Source: Actinomadura oligospora ATCC 43269
GTDB lineage: Bacteria; Actinomycetota; Actinomycetes; Streptosporangiales; Streptosporangiaceae
Assembly: GCF_000518265.1 (NCBI RefSeq)
Contig: NZ_KI912411.1
Location: 574,072 to 638,071 of the forward strand
DNA length: 64,000 nucleotides
Reading direction: 5' to 3'
The position numbers and the translations under genes are program-made. Below the pieces are notes generated by a model, which saw nothing but the letters and a program-made list of their open reading frames with translations, was not told the DNA's origin and did not search any database. Of this stretch, positions 18,501 to 26,096 are shown piece after piece (positions within the stretch are counted from its first letter, which is position 1; every line of letters begins with the position of its first letter).

Positions 18501-18832
18501 TGCGCGCCGGTGCAGCCCGGGCCGGAGATGTGGGTCATGGAGAAACCGCGCAGGCGGTCGTCCTCGTACTTGTAGCCGCCGCCCGCGTTGCGCACGGTGT
18601 CGGGGCTCCACTGCATCATGCCGAACGGGGTGACCGCGCCGGGGAAGTTCTCCCCCGCGCCGCCGCCGTGGCCGAAGTCGGGGCCGCCGTCCTGGGTGCC
18701 GACGAACGTGTTGACGTAGGAGACCGGATCGGACGCGGCCTGGACGGTCTGCGCGACCGCGACCGGAAGCAGAGGGATCAGGAGCAGGGCGGACGGGACG
18801 GCGAGGCGCCTTCCGAGGCGGGATCCTTGCAT
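15578..18832 (-). CDS. Secreted GH92 alpha-mannosidase
   Basis: A 1084-residue exported glycosidase. A signal peptide (residues 1 to about 32, ending VAQTVQAAS) precedes the GH92 start YVNTFVGTQDGGPDFGHGGG. Family landmarks include the GENFPGAVTPFGM segment, the FSGWDIYRSEAQLISFL motif and YAWSGTPYKTQ. GH92 enzymes are calcium-dependent exo-alpha-mannosidases. After about residue 770 there is an NEW3-type beta-domain and then a C-terminal carbohydrate-binding-like domain. Two GACAACGTTGTC operators sit upstream, one 15 bases before the ATG, and the LacI gene follows the same direction, so mannose- or mannan-dependent induction is likely. Confidence 0.92.
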   Translation of the reverse strand: MQGSRLGRRLAVPSALLLIPLLPVAVAQTVQAASDPVSYVNTFVGTQDGGPDFGHGGGAGENFPGAVTPFGMMQWSPDTVRNAGGGYKYEDDRLRGFSMTHISGPGCTGAQDFPVIPLSGTVGRSPATHGDDYVRTFKHDNEQADPGYYSVTDDAGVKTELTASTRGGVGRFTFPTGKPGTLLLNVTGSIHGVDDAEATVNGNTVEGWAKTGGFCGAGTRYYVYFHATFDQPVKAFGTWKDDSVEPGDAVARGTSPDRVPQSPKPNGRLNNTPTGKPVQNQRAFTGGVNVKGPGSGVYLQFDPGKPVQMRAGLSYVSVAGARANLKAEIGGRGFDQVRSSASDAWRSRLGQVRVTGGSDDRLRTFYTALYHALLQPYVFDDADGTYTGFDYRTHKVRPGHHQYATFSGWDIYRSEAQLISFLAPDVGSDIAQSMYDDAHQIGNVWDRWSHQNTVTGVMVGDPYHSIVSSAYAFGARDFDARGALAAMVDGANRVGAKSGYTERPGNAQYLQRGFVPGDTSTTLEYGLADFGIAQLAKRLGDTSTADTFMSRAQNWQNVFNPSNGWIQPRLSDGSFLSPFDPGDSSQYVEGNGAQYSWMAYQNVGGLFDLIGGRDAAAKRLDGFFTKLNAGPHEPYAYLGNEPSIQTPWLYAWSGTPYKTQDVVNRARNELYKPTPGGLVGNDDLGTMSAWYVWASIGMFPVTPGRADLVVNGPAFDRVEISRSSGQRFTINAPGASTAPYIQSLKVNGQDSSRLWVPESFATGGGRLDLTMGAQPNTTLGTADGDQPPSFNEGAHAFISAADPGIVAVEPGGTATTTLKVQALAKGGTVSWTARPPAGVTVSPSSGTLTVPDHGQAEQPVTLSVAADAQVDVHSVPFDISGAGEAAVSVNVAHKGTIEWYQNNPGISSDGTSGAADFDGGGWSYSSQALASAGAKPGSPLTWNGFTFTWPSRRPGQFDNVQAQGQTVDLPQPPQGTRLAFLGAGGNGDSPSSVTITYTDGTTQKSDLAFSDWALGADAYPPRYGNQTVLKTPYRNSADGGTQKINVYVFAATPIDLAAGKQVKSFTLNAPASGGSLHVFAWSFS

Positions 18833-18846
18833 ACGCGCTCCCTCGA

Positions 18847-18858
18847 GACAACGTTGTC
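18847..18858. promoter_or_regulatory. LacI operator O1, GACAACGTTGTC
   Basis: A perfect 12-base palindrome placed 15 bases upstream of the GH92 start codon, where a bound repressor would block transcription or leave the promoter inaccessible. Central CG palindromes like this are typical of LacI-family sites. Confidence 0.85.
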
Positions 18859-18966
18859 AGGACGCCCTAGATCGTGCGGCCCGACCTCGGGCGCGTCAAG
18901 GGCCCAATCAAGCATCAAGGACCTCAACCAGGCCGAAAACACACACCGGCCTCGGCCAATACCGAT

Positions 18967-18978
18967 GACAACGTTGTC
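18967..18978. promoter_or_regulatory. LacI operator O2, GACAACGTTGTC
   Basis: An identical copy of the O1 palindrome exactly 120 bases away, between the LacI stop codon and the GH92 promoter region. The spacing is close to a whole number of helical turns, so repressor-mediated looping with O1 is possible. Confidence 0.83.
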
Positions 18979-19001
18979 CTGATCTTGACCGTTCGGGCCG
19001 G

Positions 19002-20054
19002 TCAGGAAGCGGGGCGGCGGGGGCCGCGGCGGACGAGCCGGGTGGGGAGGACGGTCTCGGCGGGCCAGGAGCGGTCACCGCCGATCCGGTCGAAGAGCCG
19101 CGCGGCGGCGGTGCGGCCGAGTTCGCCCACGTCGTAGGCGATGACGGTGAGGGGGCGGGGCATGAGGTCGGCGAGTTCGAAGTCGTCGAAGCCGAGCAGG
19201 TCCACGTCCGTGTCACCACGAGTGTCACCGCGCGCGTCGTGGTCGCCGTCCAGGCGGCCGAGGGCGGCCAGCACGCCGACGGTGATCCGGTTGTTGCCGC
19301 AGAAGAACGCGGTCGGCGGATCGCCGCCGCGCATCATCGCGGTGGCGGCTGCGGCGGCCTGGTCCGGGTGCGCGACGTCCGTCCTGACCAGGGCGTCGTC
19401 GTAGGGGACGCCCGCCCCGGCGAGGGCTGCGCGGACCCCGGCGAGGCGTTCGCGGGCGGTGTAGATCGTGGTGGAGTCGCTGATCACGCCGATCCGGCGG
19501 TGGCCGCGGCCGAGCAGCGCCTCGACCCCGGCGCGGGTGCCGCCCGCGTTGTCGATGAGGACGCTGTCGGCCAGGATGCCCGCGGGCGGCCGGTCCAGGA
19601 ACACCACCTGGGTGTTCATCTCCAGCTCGGGACGCATGTAGGAGTGGTCGCCGCCGGCCGGGACGATGATCAGGCCGTCCACCCGGCGCTGGCACAGTTC
19701 GAGGAAGAGCCGCCGTTCGAGCTCGGGGCTCTCCTCGGAGCTGGCGGTGATGAGGTGGGTGCCGCGTTCGCGCGCGTACCGTCCGACAGCGGCGGCGAGC
19801 GCGGAGTAGAACGGGTTGGCCAGGTCCTCGATGATGAGGCCGATCGTGGCGGTGGCCTGGCCCGACCTCAGCGAACTGGCGATGTGGTTGCGGCGGAAGC
19901 CGAGCTCGCCGATCGCCGCGAGCACCCGCTCGGTGACCTCGGGACGCACCGAGGGGGCGTTGTTGATGACCCGGGACACCGTCTTGACGCTCACCCCGGC
20001 GGCGGCGGCCACGTCGGAGATCGTCGGGCGGCGGGGCTTGTCCTCGTTCGTCAC
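19002..20054 (-). CDS. LacI-family repressor of the mannose-use genes
   Basis: A 350-residue regulator starting at a GTG. The N-terminal helix-turn-helix and hinge read TISDVAAAAGVSVKTVSRVI and RRNHIASSLR; the rest is a periplasmic-binding-protein-like effector domain (for example GLIIEDLANPFYSALA). The gene stands between the GH92 gene and the divergent phosphomannose isomerase/ABC operon, and near-identical GACAACGTTGTC palindromes lie before both. This makes it the likely local repressor, with a mannose-derived or mannoside effector by inference. Confidence 0.92.
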   Translation of the reverse strand: MTNEDKPRRPTISDVAAAAGVSVKTVSRVINNAPSVRPEVTERVLAAIGELGFRRNHIASSLRSGQATATIGLIIEDLANPFYSALAAAVGRYARERGTHLITASSEESPELERRLFLELCQRRVDGLIIVPAGGDHSYMRPELEMNTQVVFLDRPPAGILADSVLIDNAGGTRAGVEALLGRGHRRIGVISDSTTIYTARERLAGVRAALAGAGVPYDDALVRTDVAHPDQAAAAATAMMRGGDPPTAFFCGNNRITVGVLAALGRLDGDHDARGDTRGDTDVDLLGFDDFELADLMPRPLTVIAYDVGELGRTAAARLFDRIGGDRSWPAETVLPTRLVRRGPRRPAS

Positions 20055-20056
20055 GG

Positions 20057-20068
20057 TCCAACGTTATC
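20057..20068. promoter_or_regulatory. Weak LacI operator, possible autoregulation
   Basis: TCCAACGTTATC matches the GACAACGTTGTC palindrome at 9 of 12 positions and lies two bases upstream of the LacI GTG start. It could let the repressor limit its own synthesis. Confidence 0.45.
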
Positions 20069-20191
20069 CCCGGCGGGCTCGGGCGGGACGGGCGCGGCGG
20101 CGGATCGTCCGGTTCCGGAGAGGCCGTGCGAGCGGGGGTTTCAGGGGACCGCGAGGGCCAGGGAAGGCCGTGGTGTCCGGCCGGGGTGTTG

Positions 20192-20203
20192 ACAACGATG
20201 TCA
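20192..20203. promoter_or_regulatory. LacI operator O3, GACAACGATGTC
   Basis: One mismatch from the GH92 operators. It lies 50 bases before the phosphomannose isomerase start, in the divergent gap between that operon and the LacI gene, so the repressor probably controls both the extracellular and the uptake arm. Confidence 0.78.
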
Positions 20204-20253
20204 TTCGGACCGAGGGTGTCGGCGACGGCCCCGAGCGAGAGGCGGACCGACGC

Positions 20254-21285
20254 GTGCGACCCCTCCCCCTGCCCGCCAACCAGCCGCGCCACTTCTACCG
20301 GGGCGGTTCGTCGATCGCCCGGTTCCGGGGCCTGCGGCCTCCCGACGACCGGCGTCCCGAGGACTGGGTCGGCTCGGCGACCGGCCGGATCGACGACGCG
20401 TCCGCCGGGGTCACGGTGCTCCCGGACGGCCGCAGGCTGCCCGACGCGGTCGCCGCCGACCCGCTCGCCTGGCTCGGCCCCGGGCACCTGCGCCGCTGGG
20501 GGACCTCGACGGCGCTGCTGGTCAAGCTGCTCGACGCCGGGCAGCGGCTCCCGGTGCACTGCCATCCGAGCCGGGCGTTCGCGCGGGCGCACCTCGGCAG
20601 CGCGTTCGGCAAGACCGAGGCGTGGCTGGTGCTGGAGACCGCCGATCCCGGCGGCGGGTGGGTGCGGCTGGGGTTCCGCGACGAGATCCCCGAGGAGCGG
20701 CTGCGGGTCTGGTCGGCCGAGCAGGACGTCGGCGCGATGCTGTCCGCCACCAACCTGGTGCGGGTGCGGGCGGGCGACGCGGTGCTGATCCCGGCAGGGC
20801 TTCCGCACTCGATCGACGCGGGCGTGTTCGTCGTCGAGCTCCAGGAGCCGACCGACTTCAGCGTCATGCTGGAGTGGAAGGGGTTCGCGCCGGACGGCGA
20901 CGAGTCCGGGCATCTGAGGCTCGGATGGGACGTCGCGTTGCGGTGCGTCGACCGCAGGGCCTGGACTCCCGATCGCGTGGCCACGCTCGTGCGCACGCGC
21001 GACCAGACGCCCGTCACCGGCGGGGGCGCGCGACGCGTCCTGCCGGAGGCTGCCGATCCGTTCTTCCGTGCCGAACTCGCTGGGGACGAGACCGTGTTCT
21101 CGCCGAGTTTCGCGGTGCTGGTCGTCCTGCGGGGTGAGGGCGAGCTGCGGTTCGACGGCGGGAGCCAGCGGGTGCGGAGCGGGCAGACCGTCCTGGTGCC
21201 GTACAGCGCGGGCCCGACGAGCCTGCACGGGCGCGGGCTGGACGTCCTGCGCTGCCTGCCGCCCTCCCCAGAGGAGGCCGGATGA
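20254..21285 (+). CDS. manA: Class I mannose-6-phosphate isomerase-like protein
   Basis: A 343-residue cupin-type isomerase interconverting mannose-6-phosphate and fructose-6-phosphate. Zinc ligands are visible in LPVHCHPSRAFARAHLG and in FGKTEAWLVLE, and the later GDAVLIPAGLPHSID stretch matches the family. The open frame extends far upstream into the LacI gene, but the GTG at 20254 is preceded by GAGAGGCGG at a good distance and homology begins there. It opens a five-gene operon whose neighbours overlap by four bases. Sugar kinase activity needed to make its substrate is supplied by the PfkB gene at the end. Confidence 0.85.
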   Translation: MRPLPLPANQPRHFYRGGSSIARFRGLRPPDDRRPEDWVGSATGRIDDASAGVTVLPDGRRLPDAVAADPLAWLGPGHLRRWGTSTALLVKLLDAGQRLPVHCHPSRAFARAHLGSAFGKTEAWLVLETADPGGGWVRLGFRDEIPEERLRVWSAEQDVGAMLSATNLVRVRAGDAVLIPAGLPHSIDAGVFVVELQEPTDFSVMLEWKGFAPDGDESGHLRLGWDVALRCVDRRAWTPDRVATLVRTRDQTPVTGGGARRVLPEAADPFFRAELAGDETVFSPSFAVLVVLRGEGELRFDGGSQRVRSGQTVLVPYSAGPTSLHGRGLDVLRCLPPSPEEAG

Positions 21286-22070
21286 GCGGCGCCGGATCGG
21301 ACGCGCCGCTGCTGGAGGCCGTCGGCGTCGTGAAGAGCTACGGGCACGTGGAGGCGCTGCGCGGCGCGGACTTCGCCGTCCACGCGGGCGAGGTCGTCGC
21401 GCTCATCGGCGACAACGGCGCGGGCAAGTCCACCCTCACCAAGATCCTCTCCGGGGTGGAGCGGCCGGACGCCGGGACGATCCGGATGGACGGCGCGCCC
21501 GTCGCGTTCGACCGGGTGGAGCGGGCCCGCGCGGCCGGGATCGAGACCGTCCACCAGGACCTCGCGCTGTGCCCGCAGCTCACCCCGGCCGCCAACTTCT
21601 TCCTCGGCCGGGAGGTGCTGCGCGGCGGGCCGCTCGGGAAGCTCGGCTTCCTGGACCATCGCGCGATGCGCGAGCGCGCCCGCGCCGAATGCGAGCGGCT
21701 CGGCGTCCGGCTGAGGTCCGACACGGTCCCGGTCTCGGCGCTGTCGGGCGGGCAGCGGCAGGGCGTCGCGGTGGCGCGGGCGGTGACCTGGGCGCGGCGC
21801 GTGGTGTTCATGGACGAGCCGACCGCCGCGCTCGGCGTCGTCCAGACCGGGCGCGTGCTGGACCTGATCCGGCGCGTCCGGGACACCGGGGTCGCGGTCG
21901 TCCTGATCAGCCACAACATGCAGGACGTCACGGCGGTGTCGGACCGGATCGAGGTGCTCCGGCTGGGCACGCGCGTGGCGCGCTTCGACACCGCGCGGGT
22001 CTCCATGGAGGAGCTGGTGGCCGCCATGACCGGCGCCACGTCGGGCGCCCGGCCCGGGGAGGACGGATGA
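21282..22070 (+). CDS. Sugar ABC transporter ATP-binding protein (FrcA-like)
   Basis: A 262-residue single-cassette ATPase. Walker A GDNGAGKSTLTK, signature LSGGQRQGVAVAR, Walker B RRVVFMDEPTAAL and the switch histidine in LISHNMQDV are intact. Most ribose/xylose-type importers have a double cassette of about 500 residues; a single one with this sequence type is the arrangement of the fructose/mannose/ribose importer FrcBCA. Start overlaps the isomerase stop (ATGA). Confidence 0.92.
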   Translation: MSGAGSDAPLLEAVGVVKSYGHVEALRGADFAVHAGEVVALIGDNGAGKSTLTKILSGVERPDAGTIRMDGAPVAFDRVERARAAGIETVHQDLALCPQLTPAANFFLGREVLRGGPLGKLGFLDHRAMRERARAECERLGVRLRSDTVPVSALSGGQRQGVAVARAVTWARRVVFMDEPTAALGVVQTGRVLDLIRRVRDTGVAVVLISHNMQDVTAVSDRIEVLRLGTRVARFDTARVSMEELVAAMTGATSGARPGEDG

Positions 22071-23086
22071 GTGTGGAGGTCGGCGGGCCGGTGACCGCGC
22101 GCGAAGGGCGCGTGCGAGGCCGGGCGGTGCTCGAGCGGGTCGCGGGCAGCCAGGTGGTGTGGATCGCGCTGGTCCTGGCCGTGATGCTCGTGGTGTTCGG
22201 GGTGCTGCGCCCGCACAGCTTCGCGACGAGCTTCAACCTGCTGAACCTGGTGAGCGACGCGGCGATCCTGCTGCTGCTCGCGGTCGGCATGACGTTCGTG
22301 ATCGTCACGTCCGGGATCGACCTGTCGGTGGGCGGGGTGCTGGTGTTCTCCGGCGTGACCGCGGCGAAGGCCATGAGCGCGGTCGGCGCGGAGTCCGGGA
22401 CGGCGCTGTGGCTGGGGCCGCTGGTGGCGGTCGCGACCGGCCTCGCGTGGGGCCTGCTGAACGGGTCCGTCGTGGCGTACGGGCGGATCCCGGCGCTGAT
22501 CGTCACCCTCGGGACGCTCGGCATGTCGCTCGGCGGCGCGCTGCTCATCACCGGCGGGGTGGACCTGCGGGCGTCCGGCCGGCTGAACCTCGGCCTCGGG
22601 CTCGACAAGGACCTCGGCGTCCCGGACATCGTGTGGATCTCCGCGGCGGTGACCGTCGCGCTCGCCGTGCTGCTCGCGCAGTGCCGGTTCGGGCGGCACA
22701 CCTACGCGATCGGGTCCGACACCGAGGCGGCGCGGCGCGCGGGCGTGCGGGTCGAGCGGCAGCTGGTGAAGGTGTACGGGCTGGCCGGGCTGCTGGCGGG
22801 ACTCGCCGGGTACCTGTCACTGGCCAAGTACGGGATCACCGGGGTGTCGGCGCACTCGACCGACAACCTCCAGGCGATCGCGGCCGTGGTGATCGGCGGG
22901 ACGAGCCTGTTCGGCGGGGCCGGCACCGTCCTCGGCACGGTCATCGGCGTGTTCATCCCGGCCGTGCTGCAGAACGGCTTCCAGATCCTCGGGGTCAAGC
23001 CGTTCTGGCAGCAGGTCGTCGTCGGCGCGGTGCTCATCGTCGCCGTCTACCTGGACCAGTGGCGCCGCCGTTCGGGCGACCACTGA
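22067..23086 (+). CDS. Sugar ABC transporter permease (FrcC/RbsC-like)
   Basis: A 339-residue polytopic inner-membrane protein with about eight to ten hydrophobic helices. The CUT2 permease segments AVGMTFVIVTSGIDLSVGG and VVIGGTSLFGGAGTVLGT are present. The ATG at 22067 overlaps the ATPase stop. It pairs with the cytosolic ATPase before it and the binding lipoprotein after it. Confidence 0.93.
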   Translation: MSVEVGGPVTAREGRVRGRAVLERVAGSQVVWIALVLAVMLVVFGVLRPHSFATSFNLLNLVSDAAILLLLAVGMTFVIVTSGIDLSVGGVLVFSGVTAAKAMSAVGAESGTALWLGPLVAVATGLAWGLLNGSVVAYGRIPALIVTLGTLGMSLGGALLITGGVDLRASGRLNLGLGLDKDLGVPDIVWISAAVTVALAVLLAQCRFGRHTYAIGSDTEAARRAGVRVERQLVKVYGLAGLLAGLAGYLSLAKYGITGVSAHSTDNLQAIAAVVIGGTSLFGGAGTVLGTVIGVFIPAVLQNGFQILGVKPFWQQVVVGAVLIVAVYLDQWRRRSGDH

Positions 23087-23120
23087 CCTCTCTCCCCCCC
23101 CCCCGACAGAAAGGCGAACC

Positions 23121-24095
23121 ATGCGCAGGTTCATCGGCGTGCTGACGGCGGCGGCGCTGGTCGCGGCGGCGGCCACGGCGTGCTCCGACTCGGGCTCCGG
23201 GTCCGGGTCCGGCGGCAGGGTGAGGCTCACGCTCGTGCAGGGCATGGCGGGCGAGGAGTTCTACGAGACGATGGCGTGCGGCGCGAAGCGGCAGGCCGCG
23301 GCGATGGGCGTGGACCTGAAGGTGCAGGGCCCGCAGAAGTTCGACCCGACGCTCCAGACCCCCATCGTGAACTCGGTGGTGGCGAGCCGTCCGGACGCGA
23401 TGCTCATCGCGCCGACCGACACCAAGGCGCTCATCGCGCCGCTGAGGCAGGCCAAGGCGGCGGGCGTCAAGACCGTCCTGGTCGACACGGTCGTGGACGA
23501 CCCGTCCATCGGCGTGTCGCGGATCAGCACCGACAACCTGAAGGGCGGGGCGACCGCCGCGACGGCGCTGGCGAAGCAGGTCGGCGACAAGGGCAAGGTG
23601 CTGGTGATCTCCACCGATCCGGGAGTGAGTACGGTGGACGCGCGGATCAAGGGATTCGAGCAGGAGATCAAGGCGAGCCATCCGAACGTGACGTACGTGG
23701 GCGTGCAGTACTCGCACAACGACGTGTCCGAGGCGAGCAGGATCGTGAACGCGGCGCTGGCCCGGAACCCCGACCTCGCCGGGGTGTTCGCCACGAACCT
23801 GAACTCGGCGACCGGGGCCGGGTCGGCGCTGCAGCAGGCGGGCAGGCTGGGGAAGGTGAAGATGGTGGGGTTCGACGCGGGCCCGGCGCAGGTGAAGCAG
23901 CTCCAGGACGGGGTGGTGCAGGCCCTCGTCGCGCAGCTGCCGGGCGAGATCGGCGCGAAGGGCGTCCAGCAGGCCGTGGCGGCGGTGCGGAAGCAGGCGG
24001 TCACGCCGTCCATCCCCACGGACGCGACGGTCGTCACCAAGGACGACCTGACCCGGCCCGACATCCAGAAGATCCTCTACAAGGCGACCTGTTGA
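23121..24095 (+). CDS. Sugar-binding lipoprotein of the ABC importer
   Basis: A 324-residue periplasmic-binding-type protein. The signal peptide ends in a lipobox-like AATAC, so the mature protein should be lipid-anchored at the cysteine near residue 21, followed by a Ser/Gly linker. The core shows the type I fold of ribose/mannose binders (NSVVASRPDAMLIAPTD, STDNLKGG, VGFDAGPAQV). An 11-base C run at about 23094-23104 precedes its ribosome site GAAAGG; such a tract could vary in length without touching coding sequence. Confidence 0.93.
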   Translation: MRRFIGVLTAAALVAAAATACSDSGSGSGSGGRVRLTLVQGMAGEEFYETMACGAKRQAAAMGVDLKVQGPQKFDPTLQTPIVNSVVASRPDAMLIAPTDTKALIAPLRQAKAAGVKTVLVDTVVDDPSIGVSRISTDNLKGGATAATALAKQVGDKGKVLVISTDPGVSTVDARIKGFEQEIKASHPNVTYVGVQYSHNDVSEASRIVNAALARNPDLAGVFATNLNSATGAGSALQQAGRLGKVKMVGFDAGPAQVKQLQDGVVQALVAQLPGEIGAKGVQQAVAAVRKQAVTPSIPTDATVVTKDDLTRPDIQKILYKATC

Positions 24096-24997
24096 ACCGC
24101 GTCACCGTTCTCGGCGAGGCGCTCGTGGACCTGGCCCCGGCCGGGGACGAGCGCCTCTTCCGGGCCGTCCCGGGCGGGAGCCCCGCCAACGTCGCGGTCG
24201 GGCTCGGACGGCTCGGCGTCTCGTCCTCGCTGGTCACCGGCCTCGGCGCGGACGCGTTCGGGCGGCTGGTCGTCCGGCACGTGGAGGACGCGGGCGTGTC
24301 GGTCGTCGTCCAGCCGTCGCCGTTCACCGGCATGGCCGTGGTGACGCTGGACGACGCGGGCCGCGCGTCCTACGACTTCGCGCTGTCCTGGGAGCCCGCC
24401 GAGGAGCCGCTGCCGGACGGCACGGTCGCCCTCCACACCGGCTCGCTCGCCGCCGCGCTCGGCGACGGGCCCGCGCGCGTCGAGGCCGTGATGGAGGCGG
24501 CGCGTCCGGTCGCGACGGTGTCGTTCGACCCGAACATCCGTCCGGCGCTGATGGACGACCTGGGGCGCGAGGTCGACCGCGTGGTGCGGCAGGTCGCGCT
24601 GAGCGACGTGGTGAAGGCCAGCGAGGAGGACATCGCCTGGCTCCATCCGGGCGTGGATCCGCTGGACGTGGCCCACGGCTGGCGCGCGCTCGGCGCCGCG
24701 CTGGTCGTGGTGACGCACGGGGCGGGCGGCGCGACGCTGGTGGGCGACCAGGAGGTGCACCGGCCCGCTCCCCCGGTGCCGGTCGTCGACACCGTCGGCG
24801 CGGGCGACGCGTTCACGGCCGCGTTCCTGGCCGGGCTGGACGACGCCGACCTGCTCGGGCCGGACCGCCGGGACGCCCTGTCCTCCGTGCCCGTGGACGT
24901 CCTCGAGCGGGCCGTCCTCGCAGCGTCCCTGACCTGCACGCGGCCCGGCGCGGATCCGCCGACCCGCGCCGAGCTGGACGCCTTCGCCGCCGTCTGA
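24092..24997 (+). CDS. PfkB-family carbohydrate kinase
   Basis: A 301-residue ribokinase-type kinase, probably a fructokinase or mannokinase given the operon. The N-terminal GGSPANVAVGLGRLG and the C-terminal DTVGAGDAFTAAFLAGL (anion hole and catalytic aspartate) are the two PfkB signatures. The most likely start is the TTG at 24092, which overlaps the lipoprotein stop as TTGA; no better start fits the N-terminal strand VTVLGEALVDLAP. Confidence 0.9.
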   Translation: MNRVTVLGEALVDLAPAGDERLFRAVPGGSPANVAVGLGRLGVSSSLVTGLGADAFGRLVVRHVEDAGVSVVVQPSPFTGMAVVTLDDAGRASYDFALSWEPAEEPLPDGTVALHTGSLAAALGDGPARVEAVMEAARPVATVSFDPNIRPALMDDLGREVDRVVRQVALSDVVKASEEDIAWLHPGVDPLDVAHGWRALGAALVVVTHGAGGATLVGDQEVHRPAPPVPVVDTVGAGDAFTAAFLAGLDDADLLGPDRRDALSSVPVDVLERAVLAASLTCTRPGADPPTRAELDAFAAV

Positions 24998-25003
24998 CCC
25001 GCG

Positions 25004-25027
25004 CCCCGGCTCGTGCGCGGGCCGGGG
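25004..25027. terminator. Short GC hairpin between convergent genes
   Basis: CCCCGGC (25004-25010) pairs with GCCGGGG (25021-25027) over a 10-base loop, in the 31-base gap between the PfkB gene and the convergent acyl-CoA dehydrogenase gene. A competing CCCGCGC/GCGCGGG pairing overlaps it. Weak but well placed. Confidence 0.45.
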
Positions 25028-25028
25028 A

Positions 25029-26096
25029 TCAGGCGGGCGGGAGGTCCACGAGGCGGGCCAGGGTGGCGCGGTGGTGGCCGGGGGTGCCGAGGGCGATGGC
25101 GTCGGCCTTGGCGCGCTTGAGGTAGAGGTGCGCGGGGTGTTCCCAGGTGAAGCCGATGCCGCCGTGCATCTGGACGCACTCCTCGGCGGCGCGGACGGCC
25201 ACCTGGGAGCAGTGCGCCTGCGCGAGCGCGGCGGCGACCGGCAGGTCGGCGTCGCCGGTCGCGAGGCAGGACGCCGCGTGGCGGGCGACCGCGCGGGCCT
25301 GAGTGATGGACGTCCAGAGGTCGGCGAGGCGGTGCTTGAGCCCCTGGTACGAGCCCACCGGACGGCCGAACTGGTAGCGCGTCCTGAGGTAGGTCGTCGT
25401 GGTCTCCAGGCAGCGCTCGGCCAGGCCGAGCTGCTCGGACGCCAGCATCGCCGCGCCCGCCGTGAGCGCGGCCCGGACGGCCTCCTCACCCTTCGCGACG
25501 ACGCGTCCGGGGGCGCCGGTGAGGGTGAGGTCGCCGAGCCGCCGGGTCATGTCCAGCGAGGTGACCGGGGCGCGGGTGACGTCGGCCGCGTCCACGGCGT
25601 AGAGGGCGTCCGGCGCGGGGACGAGCAGGACGTCGGCGGTCAGGGCGTCGGCGACGTCGCGGATCTCGCCGGTCAGGCGGCCGTCGATCGCGTTGACGGA
25701 GGGCAGCGGCCCGTCCGGGGCGGTCCCGAAGGGGAGGGCGAGGACGGCCGTCCGCTCCCCCGAGGCGAGCGCGGGCAGCAGCTCGTCACCGGCCGCGAGC
25801 AGCGCGGCCGTCGCGATCACAGAGCCGGTCAGGAACGGGACGGGCGCGACCGCACGCCCCAGTTCCTCCATGACGACGGCGGTCTCCCGCCACGTCGCCC
25901 CGCCGCCGCCCCGCTCCTCGGGCGCGGGCAGGGCGAGGACGCCGAAGTCGGTCAGCACGCGCCACAGGGACGCGTCGGACGGCTCGTCCTTCTCGGTGCC
26001 CGCGAGGACGTCCGGCCAGGCGCAGCGCTCGTCGAGCATGCCGCGCAGGCCCGAGCGCAGGTCGTCCTCGATCTCGCCGTACAGCAGGTCGCTCAC
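25029..26096 (-). CDS. Acyl-CoA dehydrogenase, small-type subunit
   Basis: A 355-residue acyl-CoA dehydrogenase-family protein, GTG start overlapping the preceding gene's stop (GTGA). The C-terminal half is clearest: RYQFGRPVGSYQGLKHRLAD and CVQMHGGIGFTWEHPAHLYLKRA. The N-terminal half is divergent, as in the partner chains of heteromeric enzymes used for sterol side-chain or other bulky acyl-CoAs. Together with the next gene it probably forms an alpha2beta2 flavoenzyme; the substrate is unknown. Confidence 0.88.
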   Translation of the reverse strand: MSDLLYGEIEDDLRSGLRGMLDERCAWPDVLAGTEKDEPSDASLWRVLTDFGVLALPAPEERGGGGATWRETAVVMEELGRAVAPVPFLTGSVIATAALLAAGDELLPALASGERTAVLALPFGTAPDGPLPSVNAIDGRLTGEIRDVADALTADVLLVPAPDALYAVDAADVTRAPVTSLDMTRRLGDLTLTGAPGRVVAKGEEAVRAALTAGAAMLASEQLGLAERCLETTTTYLRTRYQFGRPVGSYQGLKHRLADLWTSITQARAVARHAASCLATGDADLPVAAALAQAHCSQVAVRAAEECVQMHGGIGFTWEHPAHLYLKRAKADAIALGTPGHHRATLARLVDLPPA

